A stretch of DNA of 64,000 nt from Aspidapion aeneum (taxonomy: Eukaryota > Arthropoda > Insecta > Coleoptera > Brentidae). Of this stretch, positions 34,986 through 44,474 are shown piece by piece (the stretch's first letter is position 1; every line of letters starts with the position of its first letter). The stretch lies in assembly GCA_963576565.1 (NCBI GenBank), contig OY755042.1, positions 99,318,185-99,382,184 on the forward strand, written 5' to 3'. The notes below the pieces were generated by a model. That model saw nothing but the letters and a program-made list of their open reading frames with translations, did not search any database and was not told the DNA's origin. The translations under genes were made by a program, and so were the position numbers.

Positions 34986-35767
34986 GTTTTACCTTAAAAC
35001 AATTTGTTTTGAAATAAGGTATTTCTTTTTAGTTCAACGCAGTATTTAGTCTTGAAATGAGAATTTATTTTTTTTCTTTAATTGTTTTGTTTCACTATAC
35101 TCCTTTTGTAACAAAGCAAATTGGCTTCATATAAGTAATATTTTGATTCCAGAGAAAACAGTGCCTTAGATTAGTTCAGTTCCAATTGATAATAAAACAA
35201 TTTCTGTTTCACATTAAAATAAAAGGCAAGACATTTTTTGTGCTAAATCAAGAAAATATTCTCTTGGTGAATAGGAAAGCACAAATTATTTAACTTCAAA
35301 GCAATTTGCTTTGATCTAAGACAATTTTTTTTACCGTGTGGTGTCTTTGGATTAAAAAAACTAATTGTTCTACTTCTACTAAATTTACATTTAGCGGCTG
35401 TACACTCGCGAGGAAATAAACTGCTCCACAAGAGGTAGGGATATTCGCGATTCTTGCAGAACTATACAATAACGGTTAATTATTTAGGTTTATTTTACAA
35501 AAATTTCAAAAAGTATATATTTTTGAAATAAAAGCAAAAAATAGGATTATATGTTTTCCCAAAACAATATGTTAATAAATTGTATATCCACCGTTTAAAT
35601 CAATTACTGCTTGACAACGCCTCGACATGCTACTTATCAGGTTATTAAACGTTTTCTGTAGGGTACCATTCCATATCTGAGGTAAAGCGACTCTTAGCTG
35701 TTGGAATGTTTTAAATGCTGGTATATGCTGATCCAACCGTCTGGTATACGGGTGGTATGATAATTAA
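34986..35767. other. AT-rich DNA, nothing recognised
   Basis: A 62-codon minus frame at 35243 shows no domain. Around 35560-35720 CAATTACTGCTTGACAACGCC-like sequence could be a transposase remnant, but the frame is too degraded to name. Confidence 0.4.
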
Positions 35768-35769
35768 TT

Positions 35770-35801
35770 TTCAGTTCAGTTCAGTTCAAACATGCTTTAT
35801 T
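35770..35801 (-). promoter_or_regulatory. Poly(A) signal and (GAACT)n tail of the LINE
   Basis: On the minus strand AATAAA (35801-35796) is followed about 10 nt later by GAACTGAACTGAACTGAA. A short tandem repeat rather than poly(A) at the 3' end is typical of the CR1/L2 and I/Jockey-related groups and fixes the orientation and 3' end of the LINE. Confidence 0.6.
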
Positions 35802-36177
35802 GTTCAAGAATATAAACTCTTATTAACAAAGCTTAAATACCTATATAGAAAAAAAAACTTAAAAATAAATATAGTGTGTAAGATAAGGTCATTATGATAC
35901 TTAAAAAAAATAGAGCACTAACCTAGAGGAAAAATTGAAAATTTAATATGAATTTTAGTTCAACTTGATAGGTATTCTTAAGTTAAAGGCATAAGTCTAA
36001 AGTTAAAAAAAAAACAAACAAACAAACAAAATAATTGTTAAAAAAAGTAATAATAATAGTAAAAAAGTTTTAAAAAAGTATTGGCATGAGTAAACCAACC
36101 TAGAATATAGATACATTCAATATAAAAAATATAGCAGGTACAGTTATGGTTACATATGAAGGTAATACAGGATGTTA

Positions 36178-36183
<6 letters not shown>

Positions 36184-36249
<66 letters not shown>
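36184..36249. repeat. (AT)n microsatellite in the LINE 3' UTR
   Basis: About 33 AT dinucleotides. Confidence 0.95.
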
Positions 36250-36256
<7 letters not shown>

Positions 36257-36598
36257 AGCAATTTAAATAAAATCTATTAAAACACATGGGACGTCAAATT
36301 GTAAAGATAAAATAGCAATAGTCAATGTAATTAAAAAAAAAATAATGATAATAATAATTAAAACAGAAAACATAAATAAACGTACTAATTAAAATGATAT
36401 ATAAAATAGATATGTTGCAGCTATGTAAGTAACATGTTATTTGACTAGAGTCGTTAGAAAAAAATAAAATAAAATAAATAAAGATAAGGTGAGCTATTAT
36501 TGTAGGGGAAACAGCATAAATACAGTTAGAGTAGAGGGAATAGTAATGGTAGCAAAGAATTTAGAACAGAGACAATATTTGGGGTTACAATTATCGTT

Positions 36599-36988
36599 TT
36601 AGAAAGAATGAGAAAAGAATTCGTCGACAGTGTAGAATGCGTGTTTAATTAGTAGGTTTTTTAATTGTTTTCTAAAATTAGATGTATCTAAAACGTTCTT
36701 TAGGTCAGCTGGAAGATGATTAAATAGTTTGATGGCTTTGTAGATAATGGAATTTTGTACCAAAGATGAATGAGGGATAGGTAGTGGAATATTGTCTCTT
36801 TGACGCGTCATGTATGTAGCTTCCTGAACTGGAAATGAGCTTTTATGTTTATGAATTAGGGCTGTTGATTCGAGTATATAAAGGCATGTTAGGGTTAGAA
36901 TGTTAAGACTAGGAAACAATGGTCGACAAGAATCTCTTGGTAAGGCACCAGTTATAAAATGAACTGCTCGTTTTTGAATTGTAAACAC
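36599..36988 (-). pseudogene. C-terminal domain of the CR1/Jockey-like LINE
   Basis: 129 codons open to a stop at 36599. Sequence such as Q-K-R-A-V-H-F-I-T-G and L-F-N-H-L-P-A-D-L-K-N is the post-RT region common in insect LINE RTs. It continues from the RT piece at 37438-37010 after a frame break at about 37000. Confidence 0.8.
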
Positions 36989-37009
36989 AGATTTAAAGAG
37001 ATAATCGGA

Positions 37010-37438
37010 TCAGGAACCCCAAAAAGGAAGACCATAGCTAAGATGCGACTGAACGACAGCAAAGTGAACAGATTTGGCAATATTAAGATTAAGATTCCGG
37101 GACACAGCCCGCACACAAAAGCAACCAGACGAAAGTTTTTTATTAAGAGTAGTTATATGGGATTCAAATTTAAGGTCGTCATCTATTTGAAGTCCAAGAA
37201 AACTTGTGTTCTCTGTAGAGTTAATAATGACTTGATCGAAGTTGATGTCATTTATATTGCATCGGAAACCCATTATTTGGGTTTTGGTAAAGTTCAGCAG
37301 CAGCCCGTTGGAATCGTACCATAGCTTGATCTTCTGCATGTCATTGGATATGATTTGTACTAAGTCTTCCGGTTTTTCGCTATACCACACCACCGTTGCA
37401 TCATCCGCAAATGCCGTGAGATCTCCAGAGACCTCCAA
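37010..37438 (-). pseudogene. RT motif C and thumb of the CR1/Jockey-like LINE
   Basis: Open for 142 codons. L-T-A-F-A-D-D-A-T-V-V holds an intact F-A-D-D catalytic motif, followed by L-N-F-T-K-T and F-L-G-L-Q-I-D-D, the usual thumb landmarks. In the same reading direction the stretch just upstream carries motifs A and B with two stops. Confidence 0.85.
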
Positions 37439-37644
37439 ATTTAAAAAATTATTTATATATACGAGGAATAATACTGGTCCAAGAACTGAGCCTTGTGGAA
37501 CTCCATACTTGATATGTTGCTCTCAAGAACTCACACCACCCGCGGTGACACGCTGGCTGCGACATGATAGGTACGAACGGAACTAGTCCAGAGCTGTATC
37601 TCGAAAACCATAGACCTCCTGCTTTCGCAGGAGCGTTCTGTGAC

Positions 37645-38285
37645 TCACACAGTCAAAGGCCTTAGACAAGTCACAGAAAGCCCCCGCAGTGGAATGTTGT
37701 AGTGCCTAAAAATCTGTCCAATTACCCGGTACATAGCATCATGGGTGCTTTTTTTTGGAAGAAATCCGAACTGAGCCGAGCTAAGGATATTATGTTCTAC
37801 TAAAAAATCCATCATTCTTTTTTTGAAAAGTTTTTCAATTAATTTGAAAATAGTTGAAAGTAGCGATATTGGCCTATAGTTTGTGGGGTCATTTGTATTG
37901 CCCTTTTTATGAATCGGTACAACAAGTGCCTTTTTTAGGGTTGATGGAAAAACACCTGAGGAAAAGGAAAGATTAATCGCTTCAGCTAGAACATGGAGGG
38001 CCTGGTTTGGAAGTTCGTTAAGAATTTTAGATGAGATACATTTAGAACCTGCTGATGTTTGATTTTTAAAAGATTTAAGGATACATTTGACTTCATGTGT
38101 ATCAGTAGGTACAATTGGAAAACAATCATTTACTCGTAAGTTTTCTACATACGTTAGGGGATCAATATCAGAGCTAATCTTTGTGGTAAGATCTTCAGCA
38201 ACATTGCAATAAAAGTTATTTAAAATCTCCGGTTCAATTTCAATTTCATGTGGTGGAGTGTTTGTTTTCCCAGTTATTTCTTTTA
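37645..38285 (-). pseudogene. RT fingers of the CR1/Jockey-like LINE
   Basis: The frame opens within the inserted tail and then reads the LINE: T-S-A-G-S-K-C-I-S-S-K-I-L, V-V-P-I-H-K-K-G-N, N-Y-R-P-I-S-L-L-S-T-I-F-K and Q-F-G-F-L-P-K-K-S-T-H-D-A. It loses frame just before motif A near 37690. Its apparent first ~30 residues come from the insertion, not from the LINE. Confidence 0.8.
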
Positions 38286-38286
38286 T

Positions 38287-38500
38287 GATTGTATTGTATT
38301 GTATTGTATTGTATTCGAAAGTGGTGGCAGGCCCTACTGGACCTCCATGCACTGCGACCACAAATGGATCTATTGTGCTCACGTACCTACATACTTAGTT
38401 TGACTAAAGTGGCATATTTTTTTTCCACCCAGCACATAAAAAAAACTCTGCAGATTACAACAATATGATTTAGGCTTAACACTTTTGGCTCAAAGATATA
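38287..38500 (-). mobile_element. ~215-bp insertion with (AATAC)n tail inside the LINE
   Basis: On the minus strand the insert ends in about five AATAC repeats directly abutting resumed LINE coding sequence. Its body includes GGTCCAGTAGGGCC and ACCTCCATGCACTGC on the plus strand. A short body plus a simple-repeat tail suggests a SINE or truncated LINE 3' end. I could not identify RNA polymerase III boxes. Confidence 0.5.
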
Positions 38501-38699
38501 TCACTAAGGCCTCTGCATTATTAGCCAATTCTTTATGATATTCCACGTTTCTTTGGATTTATTGGTTGCATTATTTAGACGTTTAGAATAGAATAAATTT
38601 TTAGCTGAGTTAATCAGTTTCCTATAAAGTTTTCGATAGTTAGCGTGATATTCCCGAATAAATAAGTTGTCAACATAGTGCTTTTTTAACATGTTAATT

Positions 38700-39060
38700 G
38701 ATCTTAAATTCTTTGATGAGCCTTAACATAGTCCCCTTTTAGGGCGATACACTTATCCCAGCGATTCTCCAACTTTTTTAACCCTTCAGAAAAATAGGAA
38801 ATCGGAAAGCTTGCAAAATGTTTATTTGCGGCTGCATGTCCTTGTTTGACGTGAATCTCTTACCTCCGAGCGATTTTTTTAAATAACAAGGGGCCAGATC
38901 TGGGGAATACGGGGGATGAGGTAGTAGTTCGTAGCCCAAATCTATTAATTTAGCAGCGATGATTCGGGATGAATGAGCTGGTGCATTGCGGGTAATTCTT
39001 GTTACTATCCAAATATTAAATGGTGTTCCAAATTGATTTTGTGTTGTAAACATTTTCGAT
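38700..39060 (-). pseudogene. mariner transposase, C-terminal relic
   Basis: The minus strand encodes N-A-P-A-H-S-S-R-I-I-A-A-K-L, then H-P-P-Y-S-P-D-L-A-P-C, then after small breaks L-K-K-S-L-G-G-K-R-F-T-S-N and N-R-W-D-K-C-I-A-L-K-G-D-Y-V. This is the mariner D(34)D core and tail. The residue before N-A-P-A-H, normally the second catalytic Asp, reads Arg. The N-terminal DNA-binding part is missing. Confidence 0.85.
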
Positions 39061-39499
39061 TATTTTTATAAATGTTTTGATAAGTTTTGCTTTTTAAATA
39101 TACCTACCTAAATAATCACAAAAAAACAACAAAGAATTTGGGGTTTAACTTAAAAATTCATAATTAAAATTTGCGATTCCAAAACGTCTTTATTACCCTC
39201 AAATTAACCAAAAACACCCTATTGGCTTAATTATAAAATTTAACTGACAAGATAACTCTTTCAGAAAAATATAAAAACTTTTAGAAAAAGAATTTATGTA
39301 GGTATAAGCTAGAAAGTTTATTACTTTTCTATCCACGTTTTTAGCTTTTAGAAGGTAATTACTCTAATTAAAAAATGTTTTTAGTTTGATGGGTAAAGGC
39401 GCATTTTTTATTTTAAATAAATACAGTTAGCTTTAGATATAGCCTTATGGGGTATTAACCGTTTTTATCGACATTCTTAGGTAAAATGATTCTCTTTTT
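39061..39499. other. AT-rich DNA, nothing recognised
   Basis: No frame or inverted ends found. Confidence 0.5.
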
Positions 39500-40235
39500 C
39501 GATCTTACTACTACTATGTCGGTTTAGAACGCTTTTCCACGTTGTCCAACGCCTATTTTCCACCTCCTTCGATCTTGACAGTCATCTTCTGTCAGGTTTT
39601 TTTGACTCATTGATCTTTGGATTGACTGTTGCCATTCTCGTTTAGGACACCCTCTTTCTCTGCGCCCCATTGGTTGCAATTCTAGGACCTGCTTTCGTTG
39701 TACATGGCTGTACCATATCAGTGGTGTTTTAGTGATGTCATCCGTTATGCTTTCCTCGATTCCCATTCTTTCTTTTTGGTCTTATTTCTTATATGATCTG
39801 TTCTAGATTCTTCTTATTGCAACCATTTCGACAATTTCCATTTTTGTTTTGTATTTTTCTATTAAGCTGCAACTCTCTATTCCATACAGTAGTTTTTACC
39901 ATTATGTCATATATGTTAAATTTTACATTATTTTTTATCTCTCTGCCCCATAAAATACTGTTAAGATATCCAATAACCTTTCTTGCTATTACTAATCTTT
40001 TCTCCAGTTCTTTAGAGTTTGTTCCTGTCTTATCAAATGTAACATCCAAGTATACATACTCACTGCATGGAAATATTGTTTGTCAATTGTCTAGTTCTAA
40101 CTCACTTAATTCGTTTCCAATAAGTACTGTGTCTTGTCTACGTTCACTGTTAACCCCCATTTTTGGTATTCTTCCATTAACTTTTTCATCATATACCCCG
40201 TGTCTTCTTGATCGATTTTACCTCTGTTATAAATA
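39500..40235 (-). mobile_element. Non-LTR retrotransposon (RTE-like, family A), C-terminal relic
   Basis: The minus strand gives, in shifted frames, W-G-L-T-V-N-V-D-K-T (near 40155), F-D-K-T-G-T-N-S-K-E-L-E-K-R (40040), L-N-S-I-L-W-G-R-E-I, then S-I-T-D-D-I-T-K-T-P-L-I-W-Y and L-E-L-Q-P-M-G-R-R-E-R. Same family and same portion as 2935-3655 and 26165-27206. Several frameshifts. Confidence 0.8.
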
Positions 40236-41483
40236 TTTGCGACCCCTAATGCTTAGATATTGTGGCCTACCAACTGCTCTAACCGAGCCTGTCCATGAAA
40301 AAAATTATTAGAATATTAATTTTAGCATTTTTTAGGGCTCTCCAGCGATGTATCACAATGTCCAATATTGCCACCTGTCTTGCAGTTTTTTTTTATTTCA
40401 CTTAAAACATATGGGCTGCACATGGATAACGTATATTTCTCTAAGAGAAAAAAATTGTTAGGATGGTTGTTTGTAGCATTTTTAAAGGCCGATGAATCAA
40501 AATATGCAATATTTCCATCGTAATGGATATATTTCTATTTTTCTAAATATGTATATTATACTGTTTGTACACTCCTCGCGTCATTAGGGGGGGGGGGGTG
40601 TCCAAGAAAAAAGTTTTAGGATACTATATGTAACATGTATCGGTAAATTTCCAACTATTTTAAAGAATTTTTCAAGGGCCACCCGTAAGGTAGATATTTA
40701 AATTTTTCTAAATGCATATCGTTTTATCACTGCAATTTTTTGCAATGCTTAATAGCTCCCCAAAGATATATTATAAAATTCATTAATGCTTCCGGTAACA
40801 GAGATATTTCCATTTTCCTTAAAACACACATAAACAATCATGACGTAATTAGGCTGGGGGTTTTTCAATAACTTTGATCGTGCGTTTTTCCGCGTTTTTT
40901 TTGTCTTAGTATATTGACAAGCATTGTGCAAAATTTAAAACTGGCAACCGAAAGTGCAATATTTTCATGGCGTTTGTCAATAAATCCTTATTTACGAAAT
41001 AAAATTTCAATTTTAATTTTTTCAATGGTTTTTCACTCAATCTTTTGCTGGGTCGTATTAATCCCCTTAACTCTGCCAATTCAGTAAAATTATTCGAAGA
41101 AAACAAAATAAATCTCGAAAAGTTTTTCGGTGCTTTAAAAAGCAGGAAAGTAAAAAGTTTTCCCTTGGGGCGAATTCTAGATTTTAGTCCTGCCTGGCTT
41201 GCTGCTTGCTTGAGTCGTTTTTGGATGGTTGATTTTATTGATTTATGCAAATCTTTACCTGAATTTTATGGCATACGGTGGGGATATCAACTTATGTACG
41301 TATGTGGTTTTATTTTACGGCAGTTCTGCGAGTTAAAAAACGCTATTTGAAAAGACGTATTGCACTCTTTTCTTCTCACGTATCTTGACGTAATGAGGTT
41401 GCGAAAAATTTTTCGAAATCTTTTTTCCCAATTTTTTTTCCAACAGAAAACACTTCTTCTATGTTTTGAAAATAGTTTTTTTC
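40236..41483. other. AT-rich DNA with a weak tandem pattern and a poly-G run
   Basis: ATATTTC(T/C)ATTTT-C-TAAA-like words followed by ATATGTATA or ACACACATA recur near 40390, 40528, 40694 and 40810, perhaps an old tandem of 110-170 bp. A run of 12 G lies at 40588. Frames of 101-114 codons near 40906-41350 overlap on opposite strands and show no domain. Confidence 0.35.
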
Positions 41484-41608
41484 CTAACAAGTGTGGAAAG
41501 TGATACTTTCCCGCACGCGACTGCAGTTTACCCGAACGACGCGGAGCGGAGTTCGGGCAAGCAGTCGAGGGTGGGAAAGACACTTTCCGCATGAGTTAGG
41601 AACATTAT
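41484..41608. repeat. 125-bp imperfect palindrome at the 3' side of the recombinase element
   Basis: Left half: TTCCTAAC, GTGTGGAAAGTGA, CTTTCCCGCAC, CGACTGC, ACCCGAAC. The right half reverse-complemented gives TTCCTAAC, ATGCGGAAAGTG, CTTTCCCACCC, CGACTGC, GCCCGAAC, with a GACGCGGAGCGGAG centre. It is strikingly GC-rich in an AT-rich region. A decayed version is at 62148-62240. It could fold into a long hairpin or cruciform. Confidence 0.85.
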
Positions 41609-41659
41609 TTTTTCTTCGACCGATGTTACAATACCACAAATTTACTTTTGAAAAAATAT

Positions 41660-41665
41660 TTTATT
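41660..41665 (-). promoter_or_regulatory. Possible poly(A) signal of the recombinase gene
   Basis: AATAAA on the minus strand, about 210 nt after the stop codon. AT-rich context makes chance occurrence likely. Confidence 0.3.
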
Positions 41666-41874
41666 TGAACATAAATAAAATACTAATTATTATTATTGGT
41701 AATAGTGATATTGAAAACACAATTTGTTGCAGTTTGAAGATTATTTAGAATTGCCGGTGTAGTGAAGTTCGATGGTGGTAATTCTCGCATCTGGTGGCCG
41801 CTTGTAGAATCGAAAGTGCGCAAAGATGGCGTCTGGGTCTGCAGGACTCTTCCAGTGGACGTTGACGGCAGCAG

Positions 41875-42864
41875 TTACAGGTCACTTACAGTTGACGATG
41901 ACGGTGCTGGCAACGATTGCAGGTCATAGGTAGATGAAAGAATCTTACTCGAGATGTTCTCTTTCTGTTTCTCGGAATCTTCCAAATACCCTTTAGCGAC
42001 AGCAGTGGACTTCCACCCACCAAGGCGTTTTATGTTTGTTATGCCTTCACCTGAATCTGCTAGGAATGTTGCTGAAGAACGTCTGAAGCTATGGCCGGTA
42101 TAACGTTCTGGGTTAGGTAGGCGCAAATATGCAGCGATCTCTGATGGCATCTTTCCAAAAGTGTTCACTCCTACACACTGATTGGAACATTTTCCTTTTT
42201 TATAATAAATGAAAAACCGGCGGTGCGGAGTAGTAGGAGGTCTCAAATTTGCGTACTTTCTATACAGCATCAAAAAAGATCCATTATTTATTTCTTCGGA
42301 TAAAACGAAGGATCTTGAGGAATGATTTTTAGTGTCGGAGATCTTAACAACGATCAGACTTCCTTTATCCTGTATGTCATCCAGAGTGATATTTAAAAGC
42401 TCCGCCCTGCGGAGAGCACCAGCCAAAGCAAAAATGGTACTCACTTTAATCATCAAATAAATCTCATCAGGAGCTAACATAAACCGCGATATATCATCTT
42501 TGGTGAAAACTTGCGCCTTCTGTGCTCGAAAACCAACATTTTTTTGTTTAATAAACGATGTTAGCTTGTGGAATCTGCTTATGTCCAGATTTTGCTTAAC
42601 TTTAACCAAGCTTTTCACCATGGAATAGCGTGACAATAAGGTATTCGATTTCAAGACCTTGCTCAGGTCTAGGAAGTATGCCAAGAAGACTTCTTCTTTG
42701 TAGATTCTCACCCCTTTCTCCTTACACCATGTCACGAAATGATTGTACTGTTTTTCGTACCTTTGTCGCGATTTGGCAGGTAGCAGCTCAGCATTCACAT
42801 CTTCAGCAGCCTGCAAAATGCACTCCGGAAGTTCATCTTTGGAACAGTCCATTGAAAAATCCAT
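41875..42864 (-). CDS. Tyrosine recombinase, Crypton-like, apparently intact
   Basis: A 329-residue site-specific recombinase/integrase-fold protein, expected to cut and rejoin DNA through a 3'-phosphotyrosine. I take the ATG at 42864 (context AATAAAATGG, a good Kozak match). The frame extends 10 codons upstream to a GTG that is unlikely to start translation in a eukaryote. An N-terminal SAM-like core-binding region spans about residues 20-115 (K-S-R-Q-R-Y-E-K, F-V-T-W-C). The catalytic domain runs from ~118: R152 in A-L-R-R-A-E-L, K179 in S-D-T-K-N-H, H258 and R261 in G-H-S-F-R-R, W284 in L-G-G-W-K, and Y293 in K-G-Y-L-E-D. All six catalytic positions are present and there are no stops or frameshifts. 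No zinc finger or GCR1-type domain is visible. It lies between a 125-bp palindrome and a group of short inverted repeats. The size and motif wording resemble insect Crypton-type recombinases. Confidence 0.85.
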   Translation of the reverse strand: MDFSMDCSKDELPECILQAAEDVNAELLPAKSRQRYEKQYNHFVTWCKEKGVRIYKEEVFLAYFLDLSKVLKSNTLLSRYSMVKSLVKVKQNLDISRFHKLTSFIKQKNVGFRAQKAQVFTKDDISRFMLAPDEIYLMIKVSTIFALAGALRRAELLNITLDDIQDKGSLIVVKISDTKNHSSRSFVLSEEINNGSFLMLYRKYANLRPPTTPHRRFFIYYKKGKCSNQCVGVNTFGKMPSEIAAYLRLPNPERYTGHSFRRSSATFLADSGEGITNIKRLGGWKSTAVAKGYLEDSEKQKENISSKILSSTYDLQSLPAPSSSTVSDL

Positions 42865-43205
42865 TTTATTCAAAATAAAAGGCAGTTCTGTCACTTCAGA
42901 GACGCTCTTTGACTAGCTTTGACGTTTGAGTAACAATAACATAACTTGGTTGCCATGGCAAACTGGACCAAGCACCTGTCACAGCTTGGCTTGATAGTTG
43001 TTGTATGACATGACTATACGGGGGGTATGCAGAAATATTTTAAAAAATCCATTATTCTTTTTTTTTTAAAATTGAATAAAAAACTTGAAATGAGCTATAA
43101 TTCATCAGATTGCCTATCTGCTAAATTCCCTACACTGTACCAAGTCGATAGTTACGACTTTTGAGGTATAAATCTATAGATTAACTCCAAAATTGGCAGA
43201 GTTTT

Positions 43206-43290
43206 ACTTTCCCGCACTGGTGCGGGAAAGTGATTTTCCCGCACTAGGGCGGGAAAGTGATGCTTTCAAAACTAAAATGCGTGCGGGAAA
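43206..43290. promoter_or_regulatory. Cluster of GCGGGAAAGT inverted repeats, candidate recombinase sites
   Basis: 43206-43231 is a perfect inverted repeat: ACTTTCCCGCAC, then TG, then GTGCGGGAAAGT. 43235-43256 is TTTCCCGC, spacer ACTAGG, GCGGGAAA. A further direct copy GTGCGGGAAAGTGGG follows near 43281. Tyrosine recombinases bind inverted half-sites around a short crossover spacer, so these are candidate binding sites or an autoregulatory operator about 340 bp upstream of the start codon. Function is inferred. Confidence 0.55.
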
Positions 43291-43345
43291 GTGGGTATAT
43301 ATGCACGGTCGTAGAAAAACAATTTTTTCTACAAGCGGGCGGAAA

Positions 43346-43620
43346 ATGTGATTTTCCACACTATTTTTGTGCGAAAATTTTTCTGCACAAAAATGTCAAA
43401 AAATTGTAATATGCATTCTTACTGGTATACTAGCTGCATCAGTGACTTATTATGATGATATACTTGGTTGCTATGGACGACAATTGCTTATTTATTCTCA
43501 ATTCAAATTCTCTTCGTCAAAGATTATAGATTATAATATATATTATTCGCTTCGTTTCTTCTAGATTTGCCCTCACAGATTACTAACCACATGCCCTTTT
43601 TTTTACCTTAACCAAAAATA
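43346..43620. other. AT-rich DNA between the two recombinase copies
   Basis: Starts GATTTTCCACAC with TTTTTGTGCGAAAA and TTCTGCACAAAAA close by, a weak hairpin that may continue the element border. Confidence 0.4.
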
Positions 43621-43623
43621 AAA

Positions 43624-44045
43624 ATGAGCTTGAAAGTGGTAAAAAATTATCTAGAAATTATGGAAAACCTTCCAGAATACATCTGAACTGCAGCTGAAGG
43701 AGTTAAAGCGGATGTGCTACCTAAAAAGTCGAAGAAAGAGTTCGAGCACTGCTGTAAATGGAGCATCGAAAAAGGTAACAGAAATTTTGAAAAAGAAGAG
43801 ATTTTTTGGCATACTTTACAAAGCTCTCGACAACATGCGCACCACCCACTTTATGGTCAAGGTATTCCATGCTGAAAACCATGCTTAAGATCAAGAAAAA
43901 TGTTAATATGAGAAAAATGTTCAAACTAATTGCATTCCTTAAAAAAAATGGTCGAGTTTAGATCAAAAAAGTCAAAACTTCTTAGTGCAGATCAAGTTGT
44001 CAAGTCATTTAAACTACAGACTTACCCTACAATGGTTAAATAAAG
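43624..44045 (+). pseudogene. Decayed Crypton-like tyrosine recombinase, N-terminal part
   Basis: Starts M-S-L-K-V-V-K at 43624. E-N-L-P-E-Y-I, stop, T-A-A-E-G-V-K-A-D-V-L-P-K-K-S-K aligns with E-L-P-E-C-I-L-Q-A-A-E-D-V-N-A-E-L-L-P-A-K-S-R of the intact copy. After a frameshift L-W-S-R-Y-S-M-L-K-T-M-L-K-I-K-K-N-V aligns with L-L-S-R-Y-S-M-V-K-S-L-V-K-V-K-Q-N-L, and F-K-L-I-A-F-L-K-K-N with F-H-K-L-T-S-F-I-K-Q-K-N. A TGA stop and at least one frameshift disable it, and the catalytic domain is missing. It is transcribed divergently from the intact gene. Confidence 0.85.
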
Positions 44046-44474
44046 CAAACCGTTTTTAAGCTACTAGGATTTTTAGAAGCTCTACACAGTTGGACGGGGA
44101 ATTAATTTTTATTTAAGAAAATGTAATGTAATTCAAAATCTCTGATGCACAGAAAAAATTTTCAGGAAAATGTCGCGTGTTAAAATTCTGGGACACTCTG
44201 TGTATATTTTTACAGCAGTAATTTTTCTTCTTGTATCAGCATTTTTGGTGAGTAACAATAAAAGTCAAGTTTGTTTAAGCGACGACCAACACGAAAACCC
44301 GTCGTTAAAGTAGGGAATTTTTTATACGTTAGATAGGTATCGACTATACTACTGTTGTAGTTTGCCCCCTTTTAGTTTGTTATTTTTAGAAGGCAAGAAA
44401 ATTACGCCTCTATTTTAATTAAATGTTAGCGTTGGTTATGTGTTACTCTATTTAAATATTGCAAAAAAAACTTA
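44046..44474. other. AT-rich DNA, nothing recognised
   Basis: No recognisable continuation of the recombinase relic and no other feature. Confidence 0.5.

Larger units (their letters stand above)
35768..38700 (-). mobile_element. CR1/Jockey-group LINE with 3' microsatellite tail
   Basis: Read on the minus strand, it has an N-terminal linker piece (38692-38504), an interruption at 38287-38500, then RT fingers with V-V-P-I-H-K-K-G-N and N-Y-R-P-I-S-L-L-S (about 37925-37870), Q-F-G-F-L-P-K-K-S-T, motif A C-D-L-S-K-A-F-D-C-V-S-H (near 37665), motif B G-V-P-Q-G-S-V-L-G-P (near 37490), motif C F-A-D-D (near 37405), and a C-terminal domain ending at 36599. Two in-frame stops and at least one frameshift lie between motifs A and B. 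The 3' UTR ends with an AATAAA and a (GAACT)n tail at 35770. The endonuclease is missing. Confidence 0.85.
41484..43345 (-). mobile_element. Crypton-like tyrosine-recombinase element
   Basis: A recombinase gene is enclosed by related inverted borders. Plus-strand AACATTATTTTTTCTTCGACC (41601) is matched inversely by CGGTCGTAGAAAAACAATTT (43305), and beyond each lies a (G)CGGAAA-TGT block. Canonical Cryptons lack long inverted ends, so these borders are unusual. They could instead mark a DIRS-like or domesticated arrangement, although no reverse transcriptase is present. The exact limits and any target duplication are uncertain. Confidence 0.6.

Noticed and set aside
40906..41350. Overlapping 114- and 101-codon frames on opposite strands
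   Set aside because: Neither shows a domain, and both lie in low-complexity AT-rich DNA.
42865..42894. Upstream extension of the recombinase to a GTG start
   Set aside because: GTG is not a normal eukaryotic start, and the ATG at 42864 has a good context.
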